NCBI RefSeq assembly: GCF_016918735.1
Contig: NZ_JAFFPR010000054.1
Span: 68,979 to 132,978, forward strand
DNA from: Leptospira abararensis
GTDB taxonomy: Bacteria; Spirochaetota; Leptospiria; Leptospirales; Leptospiraceae
Length of the DNA stretch: 64,000 nt
Reading direction: 5' to 3'
The notes under the pieces are model-generated. The model was given only the letters and a program-made list of their open reading frames with translations. It searched no databases and was not told where the DNA came from. A program made the translations under genes and the position numbers. Shown piece after piece: positions 10,017 through 18,233 of this stretch (position 1 is its first letter; each line of letters opens with the position of its first letter).

Positions 10017-11543
10017 ATGCCACTAGCGCGCTTGAAGCGATTTTTTCGAACTTTGTCCTTTGCAAGGCTAGTCTGTCTGGGATTCTTTGCTGCCATCCTT
10101 CTCGGATCAATCGCCCTCTATATTTCGGAAGAAGGGGAACTTTCTTATGTGGATAGTTTTTATCTTTCTGCTTCCTCGATTTGTGTGACCGGGCTCTCTC
10201 CGGTTCCTCTTTCTGGCTTCAATCCATCTACCCAATGGATTATGCTCTTTCTCATCCAACTGGGGGGGCTTGGGATCATTAGTTTTACCGTAATTGTTGG
10301 ATTTCTCATCACCCAAGGAATTTCTAGGAATGCTCGTTTTAATGCTTTCGTGGGGGCTGCCATCGATACCCAAGCTGAAACCGAGTCGCTTGCGACTAAC
10401 GAGGTGAATCGGATGTTACTCTCTATTATCAATATTTCCTTTTCGATTGAAATCTTAGGTGCCATTGGACTCTACCTCCACATGCCGGACGGGGCAGAAG
10501 GGGGAAATACCCGATGGTTCTTTTCCCTTTTTACAGCAATTTCCTCTTTTAATAACGCTGGTTTTTCGATCACAGATGATTTGAGTGCCTTACGTTTGGA
10601 TCCCTTTTCTTTATACATTGTGTCAGGACTTGTGATTTTTGGAGGGATTGGATTCCCTGTGATCATTCTTTTGGAAAAGTTTTTACTTACGGTTTTTGTT
10701 CGGATTGTATACCGCATAGAAGTGATGGCAGAAACTCTTATGATGGAAAAAGCTCTAAAAACAGGAAATGTTCCAAGACTTTTATTACTTCCCGCACAGT
10801 TTTCTGCGTTTTTAGAAAATCGCATCGGTGACTATAACAAACATTTGCGGGGGGAAACCACAAGGATCCAGTCCAAAGTTTTAGTTTATGGATCTTCCGC
10901 CTTGCTTTTGTTTGGTTTTCTTGGGATTTATTTTTTAGAACGGTCCAATCCACATACTTTTCATGGAATGGCTCTCGTTGATAAAATTTCCAATGCTTTT
11001 TTTATGTCTGTCTGTTCTCGTACAGCAGGGTTTTCCACTATGGATCTCGGTCATTTAAACGATGCCACGGTTATCATCATTACCGTTCTTATGTTTATTG
11101 GTGGGGGACCGCAAGGAACTGCTGGCGGTATTAAAATTACCACCTTTGTTTTGTTACTTGCTTATTTGAAAAACGTGATCCAACCCTCAAAACCGGTAAT
11201 GTTATTTGGAGAAACTGTATCTAAAAATTCGGTCGCTGTTGCCATTCGAGTCTACTTCCTTGCGACCATTGCTTTGGCATTTATCTTTATATTCCTTGGA
11301 ATTTTGGACCAAAACCAACATTCTTTACATGTTATCTTTTTTGAACTGATCTCTTCTTTTTCGACCGTTGGTTTTAGTTTGAACCTCACTTCCCAGTTGG
11401 GAGACATCGAAAAGTTATTTTATGCGGCGGTGATGTATGTAGGCCGAGTGGGAATCTTTACCGTTCTCATTGCTGCCACGGGCCACTCTGGGGTTCCTAA
11501 GATGGGAACTGTGGATGATGGTGTGAAAATCCAAGTCGGTTAA
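10017..11543 (+). CDS. TrkH/KtrB-family potassium uptake membrane subunit
   Basis: A 508-residue inner-membrane K+ transporter with four M1-P-M2 repeats. The pore-loop signatures are visible in order: SSICVTGLSPV, FNNAGFS, SRTAGFSTMD and FSTVGFSLN, each with the selectivity-filter Gly. The basic N-terminus (LKRFFRTLSFARL) precedes the first membrane segment. Length and organisation suit KtrB, but no KtrA/TrkA (RCK) regulatory subunit is adjacent, so Ktr versus Trk cannot be decided. The gene is divergent from fusA. The start is ATG 10017, preceded by GGGGAAT. Confidence 0.88.
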   Translation: MPLARLKRFFRTLSFARLVCLGFFAAILLGSIALYISEEGELSYVDSFYLSASSICVTGLSPVPLSGFNPSTQWIMLFLIQLGGLGIISFTVIVGFLITQGISRNARFNAFVGAAIDTQAETESLATNEVNRMLLSIINISFSIEILGAIGLYLHMPDGAEGGNTRWFFSLFTAISSFNNAGFSITDDLSALRLDPFSLYIVSGLVIFGGIGFPVIILLEKFLLTVFVRIVYRIEVMAETLMMEKALKTGNVPRLLLLPAQFSAFLENRIGDYNKHLRGETTRIQSKVLVYGSSALLLFGFLGIYFLERSNPHTFHGMALVDKISNAFFMSVCSRTAGFSTMDLGHLNDATVIIITVLMFIGGGPQGTAGGIKITTFVLLLAYLKNVIQPSKPVMLFGETVSKNSVAVAIRVYFLATIALAFIFIFLGILDQNQHSLHVIFFELISSFSTVGFSLNLTSQLGDIEKLFYAAVMYVGRVGIFTVLIAATGHSGVPKMGTVDDGVKIQVG

Positions 11544-11588
11544 AATGGAGATAAAAATCAGTTTTAGTATTTTGAGGATGGTTCAGAC

Positions 11589-12623
11589 TTGGTATTTGTG
11601 AAATTACGCATTCGAGATCTATTGTTTTCTTCATGGAAGACTCCTGTTTTGGAACCTGGAGAGTTGGAATTCGAGAAACAAAAAGAATCTCAAAAAAGAG
11701 TTTTGGCCCAAATTCAATCCCGATTGGAATCTATTGAACTCCTTTTGTCAAACGAGAAGTTAGAAGACGCAAAACTACTATTTCGATCCGTAACTTTTGA
11801 CCTGGTAAACTTTCAATTACAAAGAACCAACAAAAAAGAAATTTTTACTGAGGAAGACCTGAAGGGTTTTCTAATTCCAGAATCAGATAGAAAACAAAAA
11901 CCATTTCAGTTTTTGAATTCTTGGGATAGGATCTCTCCACTGGATGCCAAAAAAATGGACCAAATTTTGTCCGAGGCCATCGATACTTACGAATTTCTTT
12001 TATATGAATCAAAAAAAGAGTTTAAAACGCGTTATCTGACTCTTATGGACCAGTTTCAATTGATTCGACAAATTCGATTTTTTTTCCTGAGTGCCATCTT
12101 TCTTTTAAGTGCGACTGGATACATTTATAACCAATACAAGTTCCCGGTGATGAGAGACCAATCGATCAAATTGTATAGCTTTCTTAGCAAAGAGAAACCG
12201 GAAACTTCTGATTCGATGATGGTCTCCAAACCTGTATTTAAAAAAGATATTGGCAATTGGGTAGAATATGAATGGGAACTCCCTGAGTCTATGTCCACAT
12301 TTGGTGGGCTTAGGATTGATCCTTTGGAGCAAAGAGGAATCCGATTTGTTTTGGATCAAATTAGTATTTTAGATTCCAAAGGAAAAGAAATCTATTCCAA
12401 AAAAATGGTAGTGAGTGCAAACTTACTACCAGAAGACTATCAAGATTTTTTTAAGATATTGGATGTCAAAACTGCCGGCAAACAAAGCCCAGGTGAACTA
12501 GTCGAAATGATCACCACTGGCAGTGATCCACAAATCCAATTAGTATTCCCCCTACTCATGGATGCAAAAACCATTAAATTGAAAATGAAATACATTGAAG
12601 CCCATAAAGTGAAGAAAAAATGA
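11589..12623 (+). CDS. Unknown single-pass membrane protein
   Basis: A 344-residue protein I do not recognise. A cytoplasmic, lysine-rich, helical N-terminal half (residues 1-155) is followed by one clear membrane segment (about 158-178, FFFLSAIFLLSATGYIY). A probably periplasmic beta-rich C-terminal domain then runs from about 185 to 340 (FGGLRIDPLEQRGIRFVLDQ region). The start is taken as TTG 11589 because GAGG (11574-11577) precedes it; GTG 11598 is an alternative. Its stop overlaps the start of the UbiA-family gene (ATGA), so the two are coupled, which suggests a role in lipid-linked glycan metabolism by association only. Confidence 0.65.
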   Translation: MVFVKLRIRDLLFSSWKTPVLEPGELEFEKQKESQKRVLAQIQSRLESIELLLSNEKLEDAKLLFRSVTFDLVNFQLQRTNKKEIFTEEDLKGFLIPESDRKQKPFQFLNSWDRISPLDAKKMDQILSEAIDTYEFLLYESKKEFKTRYLTLMDQFQLIRQIRFFFLSAIFLLSATGYIYNQYKFPVMRDQSIKLYSFLSKEKPETSDSMMVSKPVFKKDIGNWVEYEWELPESMSTFGGLRIDPLEQRGIRFVLDQISILDSKGKEIYSKKMVVSANLLPEDYQDFFKILDVKTAGKQSPGELVEMITTGSDPQIQLVFPLLMDAKTIKLKMKYIEAHKVKKK

Positions 12624-13519
12624 TCTACCTATACCTCAAATTGATGCGAGTCCCTCAGTGGGTGAAAAATATTATCCTATTTGCCGGACTGATTTTTTCT
12701 AAAAAAATCTTTGAACTTCCTTCGTTAACGAAAGTTTGTTTAGCTTTTCTTTGTTTTTCTCTAGTTGCGAGTTGCCAATATGTATTTAACGATTTTTTAG
12801 ACCAAAAAGAAGACGCAAAACATCCCGAAAAAAAACATAGACCGCTTGCTAGTGGGGAACTCGATTCCGGAATTGCTTTAGCCATCACTGGTGTGATTTT
12901 ACCCATTGCTTTGATTGGTGCGTACAAACTGTCCCCGATTTTCTTTTATCTTACGATCTTTTATCTTCTTTTCAATATGTTGTATAGCAAAGTCCTGAAA
13001 CATATTGTGATTTTGGATGTTATGAGTATTTCCATTGGATTTGTGTTACGCGCCATTGCGGGTGCAGTTGTCATTGGAGTGGAGTTTTCGCATTGGTTAT
13101 TGCTTTGTACTTTTATGTTGGCCCTATTTTGGGGATTTTCCAAACGTAGGGGTGAGATCAATATCCTAAAAACTGATGCTGGCAAACATAGAAAAATTTT
13201 AGAAGAGTATTCCATTGAGTTTTTGGATTTGATGATGGCCGTTGTTGCTACACTCACTCTTGTGAGTTATGTAATGTATACGGTAAGTCCAGAAACGGCG
13301 AAAAGTTTAGGAACTCCTTATATGGTGTATACGGTTCCCATTGTGGTTTATGCGATCTTTCGGTCTCTTTACATCATTTATATCAAGAACATGGGTCATA
13401 ACCCCACAAAAGCCATCCTCACTGACGTAAGTGTTCTGATTTCTGGGTTTATCTGGTTACTCCTCATCTTATTTTTGATGTTTGGGAACATATCCGGCCA
13501 ACTACCAGTCTTACAATAA
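12620..13519 (+). CDS. UbiA-family prenyltransferase, decaprenyl-phosphate phosphoribosyltransferase-like
   Basis: A 299-residue polytopic inner-membrane enzyme of the UbiA superfamily with about eight or nine membrane segments. The N-terminal RVPQWVKN and the first Asp-rich motif NDFLDQKEDAKHPEKKHRP match the branch that includes decaprenyl-phosphate 5-phosphoribosyltransferase (transfer of PRPP phosphoribose to polyprenyl phosphate), rather than 4-hydroxybenzoate prenyltransferase. The second motif region (HIVILDVMSISIGFVLRAIAG) also fits. Whether the acceptor is a polyprenyl phosphate is inference. Coupled to the upstream unknown membrane protein by a 4-nt overlap, and 5 nt before the thioredoxin-like gene. 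Confidence 0.8.
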   Translation: MIYLYLKLMRVPQWVKNIILFAGLIFSKKIFELPSLTKVCLAFLCFSLVASCQYVFNDFLDQKEDAKHPEKKHRPLASGELDSGIALAITGVILPIALIGAYKLSPIFFYLTIFYLLFNMLYSKVLKHIVILDVMSISIGFVLRAIAGAVVIGVEFSHWLLLCTFMLALFWGFSKRRGEINILKTDAGKHRKILEEYSIEFLDLMMAVVATLTLVSYVMYTVSPETAKSLGTPYMVYTVPIVVYAIFRSLYIIYIKNMGHNPTKAILTDVSVLISGFIWLLLILFLMFGNISGQLPVLQ

Positions 13520-13524
13520 AGACT

Positions 13525-14034
13525 ATGAAAATTTGGAAGCAGTTACCGTACGGATGGAAGGTGGTCTCCGCCTTTGTTTTCTTTTTTTCGACCACCCTTT
13601 GTTTTGCTTATTTTAAGGGAAGGGACACAAGGCCCGGAGTTCCTATTGAAATCCTTGCGACCACACCCACAGAAGCTAATTCCTGGAAAGGCCACCCTAA
13701 GGTGGTATACTTTTGGGCCACTTGGTGCACGATCTGTAAAGCTTATGCACCCATTCTAGAGGCAAATTTAAGGTTTTTACCAAAGTCCACCATATTCCTT
13801 TCTGTCCTCGAAGCCGAAGATTCGGAGGAGACTAAAGAAATTTTGGCAGAACTCACACCAGAAGCCAAACATCCCGTTTACGCCGCAGACTACAGAATGT
13901 TAAAGGAATGGCGAATTTCTGCATACCCCACAACGGTTTTTTTGAATGAAGAAGGAAGGGTTGTGTTTTCTGACACGGGGATTTTAAGTCCGATTGGATT
14001 TTGGCTTCGTACTTTTCTTTTGCGCTTTTTCTAA
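13525..14034 (+). CDS. Membrane-anchored thioredoxin-like (TlpA/DsbE-type) protein
   Basis: A 169-residue protein with an N-terminal signal anchor (about residues 10-29) and a thioredoxin fold on the periplasmic side. The active site WATWCTICKAYAP carries C68 and C71, and a cis-Pro follows (SAYPTTVFL). Such proteins reduce or oxidise periplasmic cysteines, for example in cytochrome c maturation. The C-terminus is very hydrophobic (FWLRTFLLRFF). It directly follows the prenyltransferase gene and is probably cotranscribed. The substrate is unknown. Confidence 0.8.
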   Translation: MKIWKQLPYGWKVVSAFVFFFSTTLCFAYFKGRDTRPGVPIEILATTPTEANSWKGHPKVVYFWATWCTICKAYAPILEANLRFLPKSTIFLSVLEAEDSEETKEILAELTPEAKHPVYAADYRMLKEWRISAYPTTVFLNEEGRVVFSDTGILSPIGFWLRTFLLRFF

Positions 14035-14051
14035 TCTGTCGATGATATAAC

Positions 14052-14825
14052 ATGGATTCTTCCTTCAAACCCAAACCGCTTTTGAATAAGTCGGAACTCC
14101 GACAAATCAAACGCAGTAAAACTCGGGTCGAAGGAAAAAAGGTCATCACTGATGATGTAAAAAAACTCAAATCCCTCAAAGTCACTCCAGAACTTAGTTT
14201 CCAAGAATCCGTTGATTACTACAAAGAACCCATTTGGATTGAGTATTACATTCCTAAAGAATCACGATTTGCTTTTGAAACCAAATATCTTTTTATCCTG
14301 CTAGTGGATCCAAAAATCACGGAGGATCCCTGCGATGCAGAAAGAAAACGGGCAGCGGCCAATCGTGAAATCGTGGATGTGTTTGCTTATATGGAATCGC
14401 ACCCGGAATCCATTCGTCTCATTGAAGACTCGTATCACTCCACAATCTCCATGCATGAAACAGTACACCATATCTTCAAAGCTTATAAAGAAACAGGTGC
14501 CACTGAAGATCTAAAAACTGCCTGTTATTTGACAGAAGCACTCTTAAAATATGAACCGACGATTGCAGGTCTTACTTACTTTCGAGACTACGTAATTTAT
14601 AATTTAAATTTTTTCATTCGCACTTTGAATCGTTTGAAGATAGAATTTGCTTTGGAAGATGCCACGGTATCACTTCTTATCAAACGCAGAAATGAACTTT
14701 GGGAATTAGAAAATCGAGAAGAAGATGAAGACTTTGATTTGTTAGCAGCCCTCTTTTTTGAGCAAGCCTTCCCAAATCGCGGAGCAGGCGAACTTTCGAG
14801 CGATGATATGTTACTCTTTGAGTAA
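14052..14825 (+). CDS. Unknown soluble protein
   Basis: A 257-residue protein I do not recognise. It has no signal peptide or membrane segment. The N-terminal 50 residues are lysine/arginine-rich (KSELRQIKRSKTR), the middle is helical with aromatic stretches, and the C-terminus is strongly acidic (ENREEDEDFDL, ending SSDDMLLFE). A histidine pair occurs at METVHHIFKAYKE. It lies 17 nt after the thioredoxin-like gene on the same strand, so it may be the last gene of the operon. It converges on the unknown minus-strand gene at 14837. Confidence 0.65.
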   Translation: MDSSFKPKPLLNKSELRQIKRSKTRVEGKKVITDDVKKLKSLKVTPELSFQESVDYYKEPIWIEYYIPKESRFAFETKYLFILLVDPKITEDPCDAERKRAAANREIVDVFAYMESHPESIRLIEDSYHSTISMHETVHHIFKAYKETGATEDLKTACYLTEALLKYEPTIAGLTYFRDYVIYNLNFFIRTLNRLKIEFALEDATVSLLIKRRNELWELENREEDEDFDLLAALFFEQAFPNRGAGELSSDDMLLFE

Positions 14826-14836
14826 CCTTATAGTTT

Positions 14837-15700
14837 TTATAAAAACCAGTGAAAGAGATCTAATAGATTTTGAATTTGCGGGTGGGCTAGTTTTTTCTTA
14901 AAGACGGTGTTTTCCGTCAATTGCATCGTTATGGGAATTTGTTTTTCTTGGAAGGTAAAACTAAGTTTTGAAACCGACCTAGAAGTTTCTTTCCAAGTTT
15001 CCTGTTCTTTTGATTCCTCGGACATGGGGAAACTATGAAGTAAAACATTCCAAAAATCTGACTGGGAAACAAGGACTTCCGAGATGGTCGTGATTCCTGT
15101 TTTTAAATCTCTATAGAGATGTTCTTTCATAAAGTCCTTGATTCCAATGGATAAAAACTGCTTTTCCCTTTTGAGTTTGGAGAGGTCTGGGATTACCGTT
15201 TTTGGATCCAGTACATCCCAATCTAAAATGAGAAAATGGCAAGGTCCTGTTTGGATTCGTTTGAGAAGAAAATCCAGACTTCCTTCTGTAAAAACTGTTT
15301 GACCCATGGATTTTAAAAATACTGACAGGTGTTTGTCTAGGATTTGGTTTTTTGTATATACCACCCAAGTCAATTTTGACATAGGTAAGGTTTTATATGG
15401 CAAAGTGTGAATTTCTGAATATGATTTTTCCCATAATAGGGAAGCGCCCAAGTTTTTATAAATTTCTTTTTCTTCGTTTGTGAAACTACCACATAATATC
15501 GGTTCGATGCTCCAATCTAATAACTCTTGTACTATTTCAGATGTTGGTTTGGAAAATAGTCGAATGGAATTTGGATGGTCTTTCCAAGTTTTCTGCGTAC
15601 ATTCTTTTACGACGAGCCCTTGTACTTGTAACCATGTTACAATCAGGTTTTTTTCTGCGTCGGGAAGTTGTGTCAAAACAGCACCGAATAGAGAGTCCAT
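14837..15700 (-). CDS. Unknown protein with a possible receiver-like segment
   Basis: A 287-residue soluble protein without recognised family. The central part (about residues 108-210) resembles a response-regulator receiver in its order of hydrophobic strands: LTWVVYTKNQILDKHLSVFLKSMGQTVF, then CHFLILDWDVLDPKTVIPDL. The D in LILDWD sits where the phospho-acceptor would be, but the N-terminal acidic pair is absent, so phosphorylation is doubtful. The C-terminal part (SKLSFTFQEKQIPITMQL) looks beta-rich and might be PilZ-like, but this is only a guess. It is transcribed alone, divergent from phaR. Confidence 0.6.
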   Translation of the reverse strand: MDSLFGAVLTQLPDAEKNLIVTWLQVQGLVVKECTQKTWKDHPNSIRLFSKPTSEIVQELLDWSIEPILCGSFTNEEKEIYKNLGASLLWEKSYSEIHTLPYKTLPMSKLTWVVYTKNQILDKHLSVFLKSMGQTVFTEGSLDFLLKRIQTGPCHFLILDWDVLDPKTVIPDLSKLKREKQFLSIGIKDFMKEHLYRDLKTGITTISEVLVSQSDFWNVLLHSFPMSEESKEQETWKETSRSVSKLSFTFQEKQIPITMQLTENTVFKKKLAHPQIQNLLDLFHWFL

Positions 15701-15758
15701 TACGATTGTATTTTAGTTGACCCCCTAGGCTTGAAAGTCATTTTAAAAAGCATCTCCG

Positions 15759-16307
15759 ATGAAGCTCCTTAAGCGATACGCAAACCGCAGACTCTATGAT
15801 CCAGAAACTAGTTCCACCATCACATTGGAAGATGTGGCCAAGATGATCATCGGGGGAGAAGAAATCAAAGTCCAAGACAATATGACAGGAGAAGACATCA
15901 CTCCTAAAATTTTGGGTCAAACCTTTCTCAAAGTCAGCTTAGGACAACGAAACGAAGATTTTTCAAATTTTATGTTAACTTCTCTGATTAGAGAAACGGG
16001 CCGGGATGTTTCTGGACTATTCGAACGATTGATCCTGGGAGGCATCGGTGCCAACTATCTAACCTCAGAACGGTTAGAAAAAATTGTGACATCCATGGTA
16101 GAACTGGGGGAATTGAAGGAAGCAGATTTTAGTCACTACCGAGAAGACTTACTCAGAAAAATGGCTTCCCGGGCCAGTGAAAAAAAGGAACAAATCCAAA
16201 GGGATTTGGAAAAATTCAGTCAGTCCATTTTGGAAGAAGATAAGGCTACCCTGGGTGATCTTTCCGAAAAATTAAAAGAAGTCGCAGAAAAATTAAAAGA
16301 AAATTAA
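15759..16307 (+). CDS. phaR: PhaR-like polyhydroxyalkanoate regulator / DNA-binding protein
   Basis: A 182-residue protein whose N-terminus is the signature of the PHB/PHA accumulation regulator domain: [23 protein letters not shown] (about residues 5-27), continuing with the second PHB_acc-like segment ([16 protein letters not shown]). The C-terminal third is a charged coiled coil ([13 protein letters not shown] and [14 protein letters not shown]). In other bacteria PhaR binds DNA and PHA granules. No PHA synthase gene is in this window, so the target here is unknown. A possible promoter with TTGACC at 15717 precedes it. It is followed 45 nt later by a HEAT-repeat gene. Confidence 0.85.
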   Translation: MKLLKRYANRRLYDPETSSTITLEDVAKMIIGGEEIKVQDNMTGEDITPKILGQTFLKVSLGQRNEDFSNFMLTSLIRETGRDVSGLFERLILGGIGANYLTSERLEKIVTSMVELGELKEADFSHYREDLLRKMASRASEKKEQIQRDLEKFSQSILEEDKATLGDLSEKLKEVAEKLKEN

Positions 16308-16352
16308 AAGAAATCGGTTAGAATGACCGTCCCAAAACAGAGGTGGTTTAGA

Positions 16353-17240
16353 ATGATTCGAAAGTTTGTTTGGTTTTTATATATTCTCATTGTACCTGTA
16401 GCAATTTTTGCTGAGAGTGAGGAACGGTTTTTTGAGATCCAACGCACAAGACTGTCCTCATCTAATATCTCAGAAATTCGTGATGCTATCGACAAACTAA
16501 CCTTCGTTAAATCAAATCAGGGAATCCGTGACATCATCTCCGCTATGGAAGGATCTCCCCATTTTCCGACAAGTCCCGGAAATGCACCGGCTGTGAAATT
16601 TTATGCAGCACAGGCTTTGGGAATCAAGGGAGACAAACTTGCCGTTCCTTATTTAATCAAAACCTACCAAAAAGAATCTGTAAAAATTTCCGAACACAAT
16701 CCACCAAAACCAAGGACTTTGAAAGACGGAGTTGCCGATAGTACTTCGCTTTCTAGTCCTTACTTTTACGAAGAGGGTGAGATCCCCATCGCTTTAGCTT
16801 GTGGTGAAATCTTACGGACTTTAGGTTCTCTACCGAAAACAGCGGAATCGGAGTCCACCATCAAGTCGGCTCTTGTTAGTCCCAATTTTTATCTTCGCAG
16901 TTCTGCTGCCGATGCACTTTACCTTTCCGGAAAAAAAGAGGTCCTCGCTAGTTTATCTGATTCACTCAGTAAAGAAACAGTTCCTTATGCAAAAATTTCC
17001 ATTCTATCGGCTCTTGCGGGATTGGAACGATTGCCAAACCAAAATTACAAAGCCATTTTAGAATCATTAACAGATAAAGATCCGCAAGTTCGGGCAAAAG
17101 CTTCGGAGGCACTGCGAAGATTGGACTTCCGAATCTCGGCACCTTACTTAGAAAAGGTGATCGAATCTGAAAATGACTCTAAAGTCCTGAAACAAATGAA
17201 ATCCGATTACCAGTTCTTAATTTCCATTCATACGCCTTAA
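16353..17240 (+). CDS. Exported HEAT-repeat protein
   Basis: A 295-residue protein with an N-terminal signal peptide (MIRKFVWFLYILIVPVAIFA, cleavage near residue 20) followed by alpha-helical HEAT/PBS-lyase-like repeats, for example KFYAAQALGIKGDKLAVPYL, LRSSAADALYLSGKKEVLASL and VRAKASEALRRLDFRISAPYL. These repeats form protein-binding solenoids. The start at ATG 16353 is preferred because GAGGTGG precedes it and it exposes the signal peptide at the N-terminus; ATG 16323 would add ten polar residues. Location is probably periplasmic. The binding partner is unknown. Confidence 0.8.
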   Translation: MIRKFVWFLYILIVPVAIFAESEERFFEIQRTRLSSSNISEIRDAIDKLTFVKSNQGIRDIISAMEGSPHFPTSPGNAPAVKFYAAQALGIKGDKLAVPYLIKTYQKESVKISEHNPPKPRTLKDGVADSTSLSSPYFYEEGEIPIALACGEILRTLGSLPKTAESESTIKSALVSPNFYLRSSAADALYLSGKKEVLASLSDSLSKETVPYAKISILSALAGLERLPNQNYKAILESLTDKDPQVRAKASEALRRLDFRISAPYLEKVIESENDSKVLKQMKSDYQFLISIHTP

Positions 17241-17267
17241 GTTTTCCTAATTTTCATTGTGGACAAA

Positions 17268-17300
17268 TCCGCTTTTTCTCTTAAAATGTGACAGAGCGGA
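17268..17300 (+). promoter_or_regulatory. Inverted repeat overlapping the cysK ribosome-binding site
   Basis: TCCGCT (17268-17273) can pair with AGCGGA (17295-17300), which contains the start of the Shine-Dalgarno GCGGAG just before the cysK ATG at 17307. It could be an RNA hairpin limiting translation or a DNA operator. The 21-nt loop makes it only moderately convincing. It is not an S-box or other riboswitch I recognise. Confidence 0.35.
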
Positions 17301-17306
17301 GAAATT

Positions 17307-18221
17307 ATGAAAATAAACAGCATTCTAGAAGCCATCGGAAATACACCTCACGTTAGATTGTCGCGACTTTTTGGAACCGACCATGAAGTCTATATGAAAC
17401 TCGAAAGACAAAATCCTGGTGGATCTATCAAAGATCGGATTGCTCTTGCAATGATTGAAGAAGCAGAGAAGTCAGGAAAATTAAAAAAAGATTCTTTTAT
17501 CGTAGAACCTACTTCTGGCAATACGGGAATTGGCCTGGCTATGGTAGCAGCTGTTAAAGGGTATGCCATCACTCTTGTTATGCCAGAACATATGTCTGTG
17601 GAACGAAGAAGAATTATGGCAGCTTATGGTGCTAAGTTTGAACTTACTCCCAGAGAAAAAGGAATGCCTGGAGCCATTGCTAAAGCGCAAGAGATTGTTG
17701 CCGCAAATCCCAATGCATGGATGCCTCAACAGTTTGAAAACGAAGCGAACATTGCTGTCCATAGAGAAAAAACGGCAGAAGAAATTGCAAAAGATTTCCC
17801 TGATGGTTTAGACTATATCATCACCGGAGTGGGTACGGGTGGTCATATCACTGGATGTGCAGAAAACCTGAAAAAAAGATTTCCTAAACTCAAAGTATTT
17901 GCTGTAGAACCAGAAGGTTCTCCTGTTCTTAGCGGTGGAAAGCCGGGACCCCATCCTCTCCAAGGAATTGGTGCAGGTTTCATTCCTAAAAACTGTAAAA
18001 CAGAACTTTTAGATGGAATCATTACTGTCGGTAAAGACGAAGCCTTCACTATGGCCGTCCTTGCTGCGAAAAAAGAGGGAATCTTTATTGGAACTTCTTC
18101 TGGTGCAAGTCTTGCTGCCGTTTCCAAAAAACTAAAAGAAATTCCAGCAGGTTCTAAGGTTCTTACCTTCTGTTATGACACAGGAGAGAGATACCTTTCT
18201 GTGGAAGGTTTGTTCGTTTAG
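17307..18221 (+). CDS. cysK: Cysteine synthase (O-acetylserine sulfhydrylase)
   Basis: A 304-residue PLP enzyme that makes L-cysteine from O-acetylserine and sulfide. The PLP lysine is K42 in NPGGSIKDR, the substrate loop is TSGNTG (residues 69-74) and the phosphate-binding loop is [10 protein letters not shown]. The family's C-terminal SGASLAA segment is present. It uses the sulfide supplied by the sulfate-assimilation genes located about 17-29 kb further on (cysJI, cysHDN). topA begins 12 nt after the stop. The upstream region carries a hairpin candidate overlapping the ribosome-binding site. Confidence 0.93.
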   Translation: MKINSILEAIGNTPHVRLSRLFGTDHEVYMKLERQNPGGSIKDRIALAMIEEAEKSGKLKKDSFIVEPTSGNTGIGLAMVAAVKGYAITLVMPEHMSVERRRIMAAYGAKFELTPREKGMPGAIAKAQEIVAANPNAWMPQQFENEANIAVHREKTAEEIAKDFPDGLDYIITGVGTGGHITGCAENLKKRFPKLKVFAVEPEGSPVLSGGKPGPHPLQGIGAGFIPKNCKTELLDGIITVGKDEAFTMAVLAAKKEGIFIGTSSGASLAAVSKKLKEIPAGSKVLTFCYDTGERYLSVEGLFV

Positions 18222-18233
18222 TAGGATTTTAAA

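Noticed and set aside
14826..14852. GTTTTTATAAAAAC between convergent genes, as a possible terminator
   Set aside because: An AT-only palindrome with no GC stem; it is too weak to call.
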